Both the position numbers and the translations under genes were made by a program. Below, piece after piece: positions 7,579 to 14,300 of a DNA stretch of 18,565 nt. Numbering within the stretch: the first letter of the stretch is position 1; each line of letters starts with the position of its first letter. Source of the DNA: CAZDXJ01 sp050303615. GTDB lineage: Bacteria; Pseudomonadota; Gammaproteobacteria; Methylococcales; Methylomonadaceae. A model generated the notes under the pieces. It did no database searches, was not told where the DNA came from, and saw only the letters and a program-made list of their open reading frames with translations. Location of the stretch: the NCBI GenBank assembly GCA_050303615.1, contig JBNLCC010000124.1:1-18565 (forward strand). The letters are read 5' to 3'.

Positions 7579-7912
7579 AGGTTTTCCTCAACAATGTCCC
7601 ATTGACTAAACATAACGCAATTATATCCATCTCTGATTTAACCTTGGATATTTTATAGTTAATCATCTAATATTAGAGGTACGTTCCAATTATTATCGGT
7701 ACCCATCGACCATCGAATTTCGGCAGTTTATTGCTTTCTACAAACGAACAAGCCTTAAAACACCGAAAGTTGCTGTGCAAACACGCTATACCGCAGCTGA
7801 CCGGCAGATTTTAATTAGGAACGGACCGAAGTCATGCTTGTTGGTCATTGCTGCTCACGGAGATACTGTTCCGGCAACGGAAAGGAACGTTGCCCATGAT
7901 TTACTGAATTTC
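7579..7912. promoter_or_regulatory. Divergent promoter region (broken TE-TPR gene / DUF4345 gene)
   Basis: These 334 AT-rich bases separate divergent genes and encode nothing convincing. Rightward, TTGGAT (7644-7649) and TAATAT (7668-7673), 18 bases apart, form a plausible promoter. Leftward, a perfect TATAAT lies at 7625-7620 on the minus strand, about 42 bases before the ATG at 7578, without a clear -35. The perfect 12-base palindrome TCTAATATTAGA (7666-7677) covers the rightward -10. The frame of the rightward gene is open from a GTG at 7775, but residues before the methionines at 7913/7916 do not look membrane-like. Confidence 0.4.
7583..7589 (-). promoter_or_regulatory. Strong Shine-Dalgarno before the broken gene
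   Basis: GAGGAAA on the minus strand lies 5 bases before the ATG at 7578. It shows that translation was designed to start there rather than at 7438. Confidence 0.6.
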
Positions 7913-8293
7913 ATGATGAATTTAAATCATAAAATAATTTTATATTCGGCATTGGGGTTTCTCGGTTTTTGCCTGATCATCCCGGGACTGATCGAAATAT
8001 TTAAAAACCCTCCGGGTGGCTCCGGTCTGGTAACTGAAACGATCGATGCCAAAAATCAGCTGCGCGCCTTAAACGGTATGATGACTGGGATTGGCTTTAT
8101 CGCGCTCTACGCATGCGCCTATCTGGAAAACTCACGAGTCCTGGTTTTGGCGTTGGGCTGGCTGTTGCTGATGGTCGCTGCCGCTCGGATTTATTCGCTC
8201 TTCATCGACGGTTGCTGCAGTTTGACGTCCTGGCTATATCTGGCCGTCGAATTTTCCCTAGCACTTTTATTTTTATTATGGCCGCCAAAATGA
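7913..8293 (+). CDS. DUF4345-family four-TM membrane protein
   Basis: The product is a small inner-membrane protein of 126 residues with four hydrophobic segments (about 6-24, 52-70, 76-94 and 104-123) and a PPK ending. The first loop holds IEIFKNPPGG and the second segment is led in by NQLRALNGMMTG, the pattern of the uncharacterised DUF4345 family. No catalytic residues are visible and no function is known to me. The start is chosen at ATG 7913 (or 7916) because the first transmembrane segment begins right after it. The frame extends upstream to a GTG at 7775, but those 46 residues look non-coding. No good Shine-Dalgarno is present. The stop overlaps the start of the next gene (ATGA), so the two are probably translationally coupled. 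Confidence 0.65.
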   Translation: MMNLNHKIILYSALGFLGFCLIIPGLIEIFKNPPGGSGLVTETIDAKNQLRALNGMMTGIGFIALYACAYLENSRVLVLALGWLLLMVAAARIYSLFIDGCCSLTSWLYLAVEFSLALLFLLWPPK

Positions 8294-9237
8294 AAAACAA
8301 CTTCACTCTTCCCGCGACTGCCTTTAAGCGGATGATGGCCTTCTGTTTATTGCCGGTTTTGTCAATGTCCGGCCAGCTCCATGCGGCATGCCGCAACGAT
8401 TTTGTCAGCGTGCAGGTGCTCGGTTCCGGCGGACCGGAGTTATCCGATCAACGCGCCTCCAGCTCCTATCTGGTCAACATTGCCGGTAAAGCCGCAATCA
8501 TGGTGGACAGCGGTTCGGGCAGCAGCCTTAATTATGAAAAAAGCGGCGCTGATTTGACCCAATTACAAGCGGTGCTGTTCACTCACTTTCACGTGGACCA
8601 TAGCGCTGATTTTCCCGCGTTAATCAAGGCCTCCTATTTTACAGACCGCAGTCAAGACCTCAAAATCTATGGCCCGAAGGGAAATGAACTGATGCCGTCC
8701 GCCGCTGAATTCGTTAACGGTCTTTTCGGCAAAAAAGGGGTTTATCGCTACCTGAATGATTACCTCGTACCCGCCAGTTCCAGTGTCTACCACATCCGCA
8801 CTGAGAATATCCGACCGCTAAAAAACAGTATCAAACAAATTCAGTTGACTGACGCAATCTTATTATCGGCAGTACCGGTTCACCACGGTCCGATACCGGC
8901 GCTTGCATGGCGTATCGATGCCGGCGGCTGTGCCGTGACTTTTTCCGGCGATTTTAACAACAGCCTGCGAAGCGTGCCGGTACTGGCGAAAAATTCCGAC
9001 ATATTGGTCGCGCATCATGCCATACCGGAGGGCGCCCAAGGCATTGCCCGCAACCTGCATGCACCTCCGTCGGAAATCGGCATGGTCGCCCAACAGGCCA
9101 ATGTCAAAAAACTGGTTTTATCACACCGCATGCGGCGCACCTTGGGCCGCGAGCAGGAATCCCTGTCATGGATACGCCGCAATTACAGTGGCCCGGTAAT
9201 TTTTGCCAATGATTTGGACATCATTGACATTGAATAG
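8290..9237 (+). CDS. Exported metallo-beta-lactamase-fold hydrolase
   Basis: This 315-residue protein has an N-terminal signal peptide (about residues 1-33, ending QLHAA) and a metallo-beta-lactamase fold of the RNase Z/beta-lactamase_2 type. Metal ligands are the HFHVDH motif (99-104), H198/H199 in PVHHGP, D221 in FSGDF, and H279 in VLSHRM. A strand-loop GSGGP (46-50) opens the fold, and NLHAPPSEIGMVA (256-268) resembles the arylsulfatase/RNase Z-like branch. Export argues against a tRNA-processing role, so a periplasmic phosphodiesterase, sulfatase or lactonase is more likely; the substrate is unknown. The ATG at 8290 overlaps the preceding stop in ATGA. The open frame reaches further back to 8113, but that part is a shadow of the upstream gene. 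A start three codons earlier (8278) is possible. Confidence 0.8.
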   Translation: MKNNFTLPATAFKRMMAFCLLPVLSMSGQLHAACRNDFVSVQVLGSGGPELSDQRASSSYLVNIAGKAAIMVDSGSGSSLNYEKSGADLTQLQAVLFTHFHVDHSADFPALIKASYFTDRSQDLKIYGPKGNELMPSAAEFVNGLFGKKGVYRYLNDYLVPASSSVYHIRTENIRPLKNSIKQIQLTDAILLSAVPVHHGPIPALAWRIDAGGCAVTFSGDFNNSLRSVPVLAKNSDILVAHHAIPEGAQGIARNLHAPPSEIGMVAQQANVKKLVLSHRMRRTLGREQESLSWIRRNYSGPVIFANDLDIIDIE

Positions 9238-9426
9238 CCGGCTTTTATGTATCAATCAGCAACAGTTTCCCGGATGGCATGGCTTATAAATGCCACTCTT
9301 CCGCCTGTGACATATCACAGCACTTAACACAGATCACCGGCGTCAAGCATTCGACTGCGGCGAAGACGGTTTAAATGCCTATTTGCGGCAATATGCCCGA
9401 CAAACTATCAAAAAATAAATTTGTAC

Positions 9427-9897
9427 TCAAAACGGAATATCATCGTCAAAATCATCATATACCGGCGGCGATGACGACGGCCCCGAATCTTGCTGGGCCG
9501 AAGATTGTTGCGGCGCCGACGGTGCATAGTCTGATGGGGGGTTGTCGTTATAACTGGCGGTTCCACCGGCGCGGCTACCCAGCATCGTCATTTCCGTCGC
9601 AATGATTTCCGTGGTGTAACGGTCCTGTCCGTCTTGTCCCTGCCATTTCCTTGTCTGCAATCGGCCTTCGATATAGGCCTGACTGCCTTTCCTTAAATAT
9701 TCGCCGGCAATTTCAGCCAGGCGATTGAAAAACACCACCCGATGCCATTCTGTCGATTCCTTTCTTTCTCCCGATTGCCTGTCCTTCCATCTGAACGTTG
9801 TCGCCAGTCTGATATTGGTCACAGCTCCGCCGCTGGGCATATAGCGCACTTCAGGATCCGCCCCCAACCTGCCGATCAGCATTACTTTATTAAGCAT
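9427..9897 (-). CDS. ssb: Single-stranded DNA-binding protein
   Basis: The 156-residue protein has an N-terminal OB fold (about 1-108) beginning MLNKVMLIGRLGADPEVRY, with the conserved aromatic/basic strand TEWHRVVFFNRLAEIAGEYL and the YIEGRLQTRKW loop. A flexible Gly/Pro/Ser/Gln linker follows. The acidic tip DDFDDDIPF is the docking site for replication and repair partners. It works as a homotetramer coating single-stranded DNA. GGAG lies 6 bases upstream of the ATG. The gene is divergent from the MHS transporter and convergent with the exported hydrolase. There is no neighbouring uvrA, which flanks ssb in E. coli. Confidence 0.96.
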   Translation of the reverse strand: MLNKVMLIGRLGADPEVRYMPSGGAVTNIRLATTFRWKDRQSGERKESTEWHRVVFFNRLAEIAGEYLRKGSQAYIEGRLQTRKWQGQDGQDRYTTEIIATEMTMLGSRAGGTASYNDNPPSDYAPSAPQQSSAQQDSGPSSSPPVYDDFDDDIPF

Positions 9898-10022
9898 TGT
9901 TCACTCCGTCTCAATTAAAATAGTTAATGGTCATGGATAGAAATCCCACTGTACCCCACCTCCTCACCCGCTTTACCCCTCAGGCAAGGCATTCCCATTT
10001 CCTTAAAAGCATTTTGTAGGAT

Positions 10023-10046
10023 GTGCTGCACTGCGAAGTGCAGCAC
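10023..10046. repeat. Perfect 10-bp hairpin with GCGA loop between ssb and MHS gene
   Basis: GTGCTGCACT (10023-10032) and AGTGCAGCAC (10037-10046) are perfect inverted repeats around a GCGA loop, with TTTTGTAGGAT just before. Because it lies between divergent genes it is not a terminator for either. The GTAGGATGTGCTGC...GCAGCACC layout looks like another dispersed palindromic repeat. Confidence 0.55.
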
Positions 10047-10086
10047 CTTGATTACGGTTATCTGCTACGCAATGTGCTTTTCCGCC

Positions 10087-10116
10087 TTGCCAGTACATCT
10101 GAATATGCATTATAAC
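10087..10116 (+). promoter_or_regulatory. Candidate sigma-70 promoter of the MHS transporter
   Basis: TTGCCA (10087-10092) and TATAAC (10111-10116) are separated by 18 bases. Transcription would begin about 30 bases before the ATG at 10153. This is consensus reading only. Confidence 0.45.
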
Positions 10117-10152
10117 TGCAAGTACACGACAGGCCGAGGTTAAAGTTCATCT

Positions 10153-11430
10153 ATGCACAACAAACCAGTTTACAACTACAAAACCAATATTATTGCCGGC
10201 GTCATCGGCAATATTCTCGAATGGTATGATTTTGCCGTGTTCGGTTTTCTGGCTCCGATCATCAGTCCGTTGTTTTTCCCGGCGGACGACCCGTTGGCCG
10301 GACTGATCAAAACTTACGGGATTTTTGCCGCCGGTTATTTGATGCGGCCGTTAGGCGGTATTATTTTCGGTCATATTGGTGACAGCCTGGGAAGAAAAAA
10401 AGCCTTGCGTATTTCAATTGTCATGATGGCGATTCCCACGGTACTGGTCGGCCTTTTACCTACCCATGCACAAATTGGCGCTTCGGCTACGCTGCTGTTA
10501 ATTTTATTAAGGCTGATTCAAGGCATCTCGGTTGGCGGCGAATTGATCGGTTCGGTTTCCTATTTGGTAGAGATGGCGCCGGACAATCGGCGCGGCTTAC
10601 ATGGCAGCTGGTCATTATTCAGCGCGGTCGGCGGGATTTTGCTCGGATCCGGGGTGGTTACGGTTTTGGTCAATGTGGTTGATCATCAGTCGATGCTGAT
10701 TTGGGGATGGCGGCTGCCGTTTTTGTCGGGCATACTGATACTCGCTATCGGTGTCTGGCTGCGCAAAGGCCTGGTTGAATCAACGGTTTTTCTTGAAGCT
10801 AAAGCCGCAGGCAACATTCAGGGAAACCCGATGGTGGAAGTATTGAAAGAAATGCCGTTGCGGGTTCTGCAGCTTTCGGTGATTATTTTGCTGTTCGGCA
10901 CCAGTTTTTATATTCTGTTTGTCTGGATGCCGACCTATCTCAGTAAAATTGTGACCCCGCCTGTTGAACATGCGTTATTGGTCAATACCGTTGCAATGAT
11001 TTTTCTGATCGCCGTGATTCCGGTTGCCGGTCTGCTGTCCGATAAATTCGGCAGAAAACAGGTGCTATTCGCGGCGACTTTTTTGATGGGCGTTTTGGTC
11101 TACCCGCTTTTTATGCTGATCGATCAAGGCGACATAATCACGGCGCTCATCGTGCAATTGATGTTCGCAACCCTGGTCGGTGCTATACAGGGACCGGTGC
11201 CGGCGCTGATGGTGGAAATGTTCCCGACCCGTACCCGTTATAGTGCGATAGGCCTGGGTTACAATTTGACGCTGGCTGTATTCGGCGGCACCTCACCACT
11301 GGTCTGTACCTGGATAATCCGGGAAACCGGCGATCCGGCCTCCCCGGCAATGTATCTGTTGGTTTTGGCGGTTGTAAGTTTCAGCGGGCTGTTGGTGCTG
11401 AAAACAGAGAATGCATTCGACGTAAAATAA
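10153..11430 (+). CDS. MFS transporter, metabolite:H+ symporter (MHS) family
   Basis: This 425-residue inner-membrane protein has about 12 transmembrane helices. The MHS-family opening GNILEWYDFAVFGFLAP (about 18-34) is followed by the cytoplasmic motif GDSLGRKKALR in loop 2-3 and the helix-4 region LRLIQGISVGGELIGS. A second half-repeat motif, LSDKFGRKQVLFAATF, sits mid-protein. Known relatives (KgtP, ProP, ShiA) import organic acids, betaine/proline or shikimate with protons. The sequence does not show which substrate this one takes. The protein is about the size of KgtP and much shorter than ProP, lacking the ProP coiled-coil tail. A GAGG lies 13 bases before the ATG. It converges on the nitrilase gene, with only 85 bases between the two stops. 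Confidence 0.88.
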   Translation: MHNKPVYNYKTNIIAGVIGNILEWYDFAVFGFLAPIISPLFFPADDPLAGLIKTYGIFAAGYLMRPLGGIIFGHIGDSLGRKKALRISIVMMAIPTVLVGLLPTHAQIGASATLLLILLRLIQGISVGGELIGSVSYLVEMAPDNRRGLHGSWSLFSAVGGILLGSGVVTVLVNVVDHQSMLIWGWRLPFLSGILILAIGVWLRKGLVESTVFLEAKAAGNIQGNPMVEVLKEMPLRVLQLSVIILLFGTSFYILFVWMPTYLSKIVTPPVEHALLVNTVAMIFLIAVIPVAGLLSDKFGRKQVLFAATFLMGVLVYPLFMLIDQGDIITALIVQLMFATLVGAIQGPVPALMVEMFPTRTRYSAIGLGYNLTLAVFGGTSPLVCTWIIRETGDPASPAMYLLVLAVVSFSGLLVLKTENAFDVK

Positions 11431-11515
11431 TTGGATTCGCCGTTTTCCAAGATAAGCAGTACGTACCCTACGTGATCAACCTTTTCACCGGATACACTTT
11501 TTTCAACCCAGACTA

Positions 11516-12637
11516 TCATTTGCGATCCTTGTCGTCGTTCGTTTCAGGGTAGGTGAAATTTCCGCCCCAAAAGTTCGTATTCTGATCCGCGTTGTCACCG
11601 GAAATGTCAACAAATGCAGCTTTTCTCGCCACCAGTTGCCGGTAGAGTTCCGGACGCCTGTCTTTGAGGTAGAAAAAATCCGGTTCAGGATGCGTGCGTC
11701 CGTAATAGCAGGGAATGCAGTCGGCAATGAGCAGCGTATCCTGCTGGTGCTGCGCCGAGATCACCACATCGCCGTGCGGTCCGTAGACAATGCTGTTGCC
11801 GCGGTAATGCCAGGCATCGCCGCCGCGGCTTTCGAAACCGCAGTGATTGCTATAGGCAAAGAACAGATTATTGGCAAAGGCATGCGCCGGAAATTGGACC
11901 CGCGACACATCGGGATAGGGCACCCGGCTGCGTTCTTTGTTGGGCATTCGATAGTACGTATCGGCGGCCGTCGGCCCAACAATCAGTTTTGCGCCGTTGA
12001 GTGCCAGGATCCTGACCAATTCGGGAAATTCGCATTCGTAACAATTGAGGATGCCGACTGGAAAATCGTGAATGCGGTGCACCGGAAAATCGCTGTCGCC
12101 GAAATCCCAATTGTCGCGCTCCTGCTGCGCATACAAATGGGTCTTTCGGTAACTGTCCAATAATTCACCGCGTTCGTCGATCGTCGCAATACTGTCGAAA
12201 TAGTAGGTTCTACCGCCGGGCGCATCATATTTCTCACCGTAGGGAACGATCAGGCCCATGTTGTTATCGCGGGCAATCTGCCTCACTCGGGAAATGCTCG
12301 GCCCGTCAAGGTATTCGGAAACCGCCCGTGCCGCTTCCGGATCAAGTGTATAGCCGGGTATGTAGAGCTCCGGAAACGCCAACAGTTGGGTATCGAATTT
12401 TTTGGCATCCCGGACCGCCAGTTCCAGGCGCTGCAGATTTTTTTCGCTTGCCCCTTCGCCACAATCCGCTTCCGCCTGATAGATGCCCAGCCGAATACCG
12501 GCACCGCGTGGCGGCAATTCCTGGTAAATCGACAAGCGCAGTTGCAATTTTCGATAGCTTTGTTCGACAATCGAATTATACAGCGGCGTTCCGTCGTCCG
12601 CTTTTTCCAAAAGTTCAAGGTCTTTATTATTCATCAT
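11516..12637 (-). CDS. Nitrilase-superfamily carbon-nitrogen hydrolase
   Basis: The 373-residue protein begins its nitrilase domain at about residue 48 (IRLGIYQAEADCG). The catalytic triad is complete: E90 in FPELYIPGY, K165 in RKTHLYAQQ and C199 in NCYECEFPE. Enzymes of this family cleave amides, N-carbamoyl compounds or nitriles, releasing ammonia. Typical members have about 270-300 residues, so both the 47-residue N-terminal helix-like extension and the C-terminal tail past about 325 are extra. The substrate is not evident. The gene starts right behind the glutamate decarboxylase stop: GAGGAG overlaps that TGA and ATGATG follows, so the two are cotranslated. That suggests a substrate near glutamate, glutamine or GABA, such as an omega-amide, but this is inference from context. 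Confidence 0.82.
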   Translation of the reverse strand: MMNNKDLELLEKADDGTPLYNSIVEQSYRKLQLRLSIYQELPPRGAGIRLGIYQAEADCGEGASEKNLQRLELAVRDAKKFDTQLLAFPELYIPGYTLDPEAARAVSEYLDGPSISRVRQIARDNNMGLIVPYGEKYDAPGGRTYYFDSIATIDERGELLDSYRKTHLYAQQERDNWDFGDSDFPVHRIHDFPVGILNCYECEFPELVRILALNGAKLIVGPTAADTYYRMPNKERSRVPYPDVSRVQFPAHAFANNLFFAYSNHCGFESRGGDAWHYRGNSIVYGPHGDVVISAQHQQDTLLIADCIPCYYGRTHPEPDFFYLKDRRPELYRQLVARKAAFVDISGDNADQNTNFWGGNFTYPETNDDKDRK

Positions 12638-12639
12638 GG

Positions 12640-12645
12640 CTCCTC
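12640..12645 (-). promoter_or_regulatory. Shine-Dalgarno overlapping the gadB stop
   Basis: GAGGAG on the minus strand overlaps the TGA stop (12646-12644) of the decarboxylase and lies 2-3 bases before the first of two adjacent ATGs (12637 and 12634). The longer gap favours 12634 as the actual start, giving 372 residues. It implies translational coupling of the two genes. Confidence 0.65.
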
Positions 12646-14044
12646 AGTGTGCGAAATGAGACCCCTGTTGTTTACCGACATAGTTCGGCTGCGAGTTAAA
12701 CCAGGCAATTGACCGGCGCATATCGTCCAGCAGCATATCCGCCATATCCCGGCTGAAGCCCTCCTTGACGACAACGCGTTGCACGACCAGATCCTGCCGG
12801 TTGGGCGGCATCGGATAAGCCGGCACCAGCCAGCCGCGTTCACGTAATTTGTCCGCCATATCGAATAGCGTGTAGCGGGTATTGTCCGCAATCTCGTCTT
12901 TCAATTTCCAACAGAATACCGGAATATCGCTGCCATTGGTGATTAATTCGAAGGGACCTAACTTGGCGATCTCCGCCGACAAATACATGGCCACATCCTG
13001 GCAGGCTTGCTGAATACGGCGGTAACCGTCCATGCCCAGGCGTAGAAAATTATAATATTGCGCAACCACCTGATTGCCCGGCCGGGAAAAATTGATCGAG
13101 AAGTCGAGCATATCGCCGCCCAGATAGCTGACATGGAACACCAGATCCTCGGGCAGGTGCGCTTTATCGCGCCACAAAACCCAGCCCACACCGGGATAGA
13201 CCAAGCCGTATTTGTGCCCGGAGGCATTAATCGAAACCACCCGTGGAATACGAAAATCCCATTCCAGCTCCGGTTGAATAAACGGCGCAACAAATGCACC
13301 GCTGGCGCCGTCGACATGAATCGGGATATCGATTCCGGTTTCCGCCTGATATTGATCCAATGCGGCAGCGACTTGCTTGACCGGCTCATAGCTGCCGTCG
13401 AAGGTGCTGCCCATAATAACAATCACGCCGATGGTGTTTTCGTCGACCAGCTTTAGCGCCTCTTCGGCATTTAACGTAAACCGGCCGCCTTCGCATTTGA
13501 CTTCTCGCGCCTCGATATCCCAGTATTTGCAGAACTTATGCCAGCAAATCTGGGTGTTGGCGCCCATCACGATGTTCGGCTTATCGGTGGGTTTGCCGGC
13601 TTGTCTCATTTTATCGCGCCAGCGCCATTTCATCGCCATGCCACCCAGCATCGCCGCTTCACTGGAGCCGACCGTCGAAGTGCCGGTAGCGGTTTCATAA
13701 TTCGGCGAATTCCACAGATTGGCCAACATATTGACACAGCGGCTTTCGATTTCCGCCGTCTGCGGATACTCATCCTTGTCGATCATGTTTTTATCAAAAC
13801 ATTCCGTCATCAATTTGGCCGCCTCCGGCTCCATCCAGGTGGTGACAAAGGTTGCGAGGTTCTGCCGCGAATTACCGTCCAAAATCAATTCATCATGAAT
13901 CAAATTGTAAATCGTACGCGGTGCGGTACTCTGCTCCGGCATCAAATGTTTGGGAATCACCCCGGTCATTTCCCGTGCCGCATAGGTCGGGGTCAAAACG
14001 GATTCTTCGGCGAACGTCTCCTCTGGCTTTTTCTGGTCTTGCAT
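12644..14044 (-). CDS. gadB: Glutamate decarboxylase
   Basis: This PLP enzyme converts glutamate to GABA and CO2, consuming one proton. At 466 residues it is exactly the length of E. coli GadB and aligns through all landmarks I can recognise: TSTVGSSEAAMLGG (122-135), QICWHKFCKYW (165-175), HVDGASGAFVAPF (243-255), and the PLP lysine K278 in NASGHKYG. The N-terminus is rich in Glu (E8, E9, E13, E14), as expected for the segment that becomes helical at acid pH in E. coli GadB. The C-terminus ends GSHFAH, placing histidines where E. coli has its penultimate H465, which plugs the active site at neutral pH. It leads a two-gene operon with the nitrilase. AGGGA precedes the ATG. No gadC-type antiporter is adjacent. 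Confidence 0.95.
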   Translation of the reverse strand: MQDQKKPEETFAEESVLTPTYAAREMTGVIPKHLMPEQSTAPRTIYNLIHDELILDGNSRQNLATFVTTWMEPEAAKLMTECFDKNMIDKDEYPQTAEIESRCVNMLANLWNSPNYETATGTSTVGSSEAAMLGGMAMKWRWRDKMRQAGKPTDKPNIVMGANTQICWHKFCKYWDIEAREVKCEGGRFTLNAEEALKLVDENTIGVIVIMGSTFDGSYEPVKQVAAALDQYQAETGIDIPIHVDGASGAFVAPFIQPELEWDFRIPRVVSINASGHKYGLVYPGVGWVLWRDKAHLPEDLVFHVSYLGGDMLDFSINFSRPGNQVVAQYYNFLRLGMDGYRRIQQACQDVAMYLSAEIAKLGPFELITNGSDIPVFCWKLKDEIADNTRYTLFDMADKLRERGWLVPAYPMPPNRQDLVVQRVVVKEGFSRDMADMLLDDMRRSIAWFNSQPNYVGKQQGSHFAH

Positions 14045-14101
14045 TGAATTTTTCCCTGCTGGTTGGTTATTGAAGATAAGTTAAAGCTATGTTCCCGGCT
14101 G

Positions 14102-14107
14102 ATTATA
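14102..14107 (-). promoter_or_regulatory. Candidate -10 element of the gadB operon
   Basis: A perfect TATAAT on the minus strand lies about 58 bases before the gadB ATG. No recognisable TTGACA-like -35 is present at 16-18 bases; the best candidates there are GGTACA or CGGTAC. The gap could mean an activator-dependent or RpoS-type promoter. Confidence 0.35.
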
Positions 14108-14246
14108 ACCCTATAAGAGAAAATGTACCGTTACTATAAGACCAATGAATGGCCTGCTTGATAGTTCATTTAAGGTTTTAGATGCTATAGTTGCAGTATT
14201 AATCGCAACGCTAGCCCTTGGAAACATTTAATCTTGCGCAAAAATC

Positions 14247-14300
14247 ATGGCAAAAAAAGACGTTTTTCAACCCGTTAAAGAAATAGTATTGGAGCCGTAA
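14247..14300 (+). CDS. Possible 17-codon leader ORF before the M28 peptidase
   Basis: The ORF reads MAKKDVFQPVKEIVLEP and its TAA shares its last A with the ATG of the peptidase gene (TAATG). A start followed by GCA AAA AAA is favourable for initiation, but no Shine-Dalgarno is within reach of this ATG. Its penultimate codons (GAG CCG) supply the ribosome binding site of the next gene. It could couple translation, or it could be chance. Confidence 0.25.
   Translation: MAKKDVFQPVKEIVLEP

Noticed and set aside
8113..8289. Extended N-terminus for the metallo-beta-lactamase-fold protein
   Set aside because: It overlaps the DUF4345 gene in another frame; the signal peptide and the ATGA junction fix the start at 8290.
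9305..9320. CTGTGA-CATA-TCACAG as a CRP-type site
   Set aside because: The half-sites are only 4 bases apart rather than 6, and it lies between two convergent gene ends where an activator site makes little sense.
11636..12163. 175-codon plus-strand ORF opposite the nitrilase gene
   Set aside because: It is antisense to the catalytic core of the nitrilase and has no family features.
10153..14044. MHS transporter as the GABA/glutamate carrier of the gadB operon
   Set aside because: It is on the opposite strand, convergent, and its family (KgtP/ProP-like symporters) is not the GadC type; proximity alone is not enough.
13538..14047. 169-codon plus-strand ORF opposite gadB
   Set aside because: It is a shadow of the gadB coding strand with the same high Arg/His pattern and no ribosome binding site.
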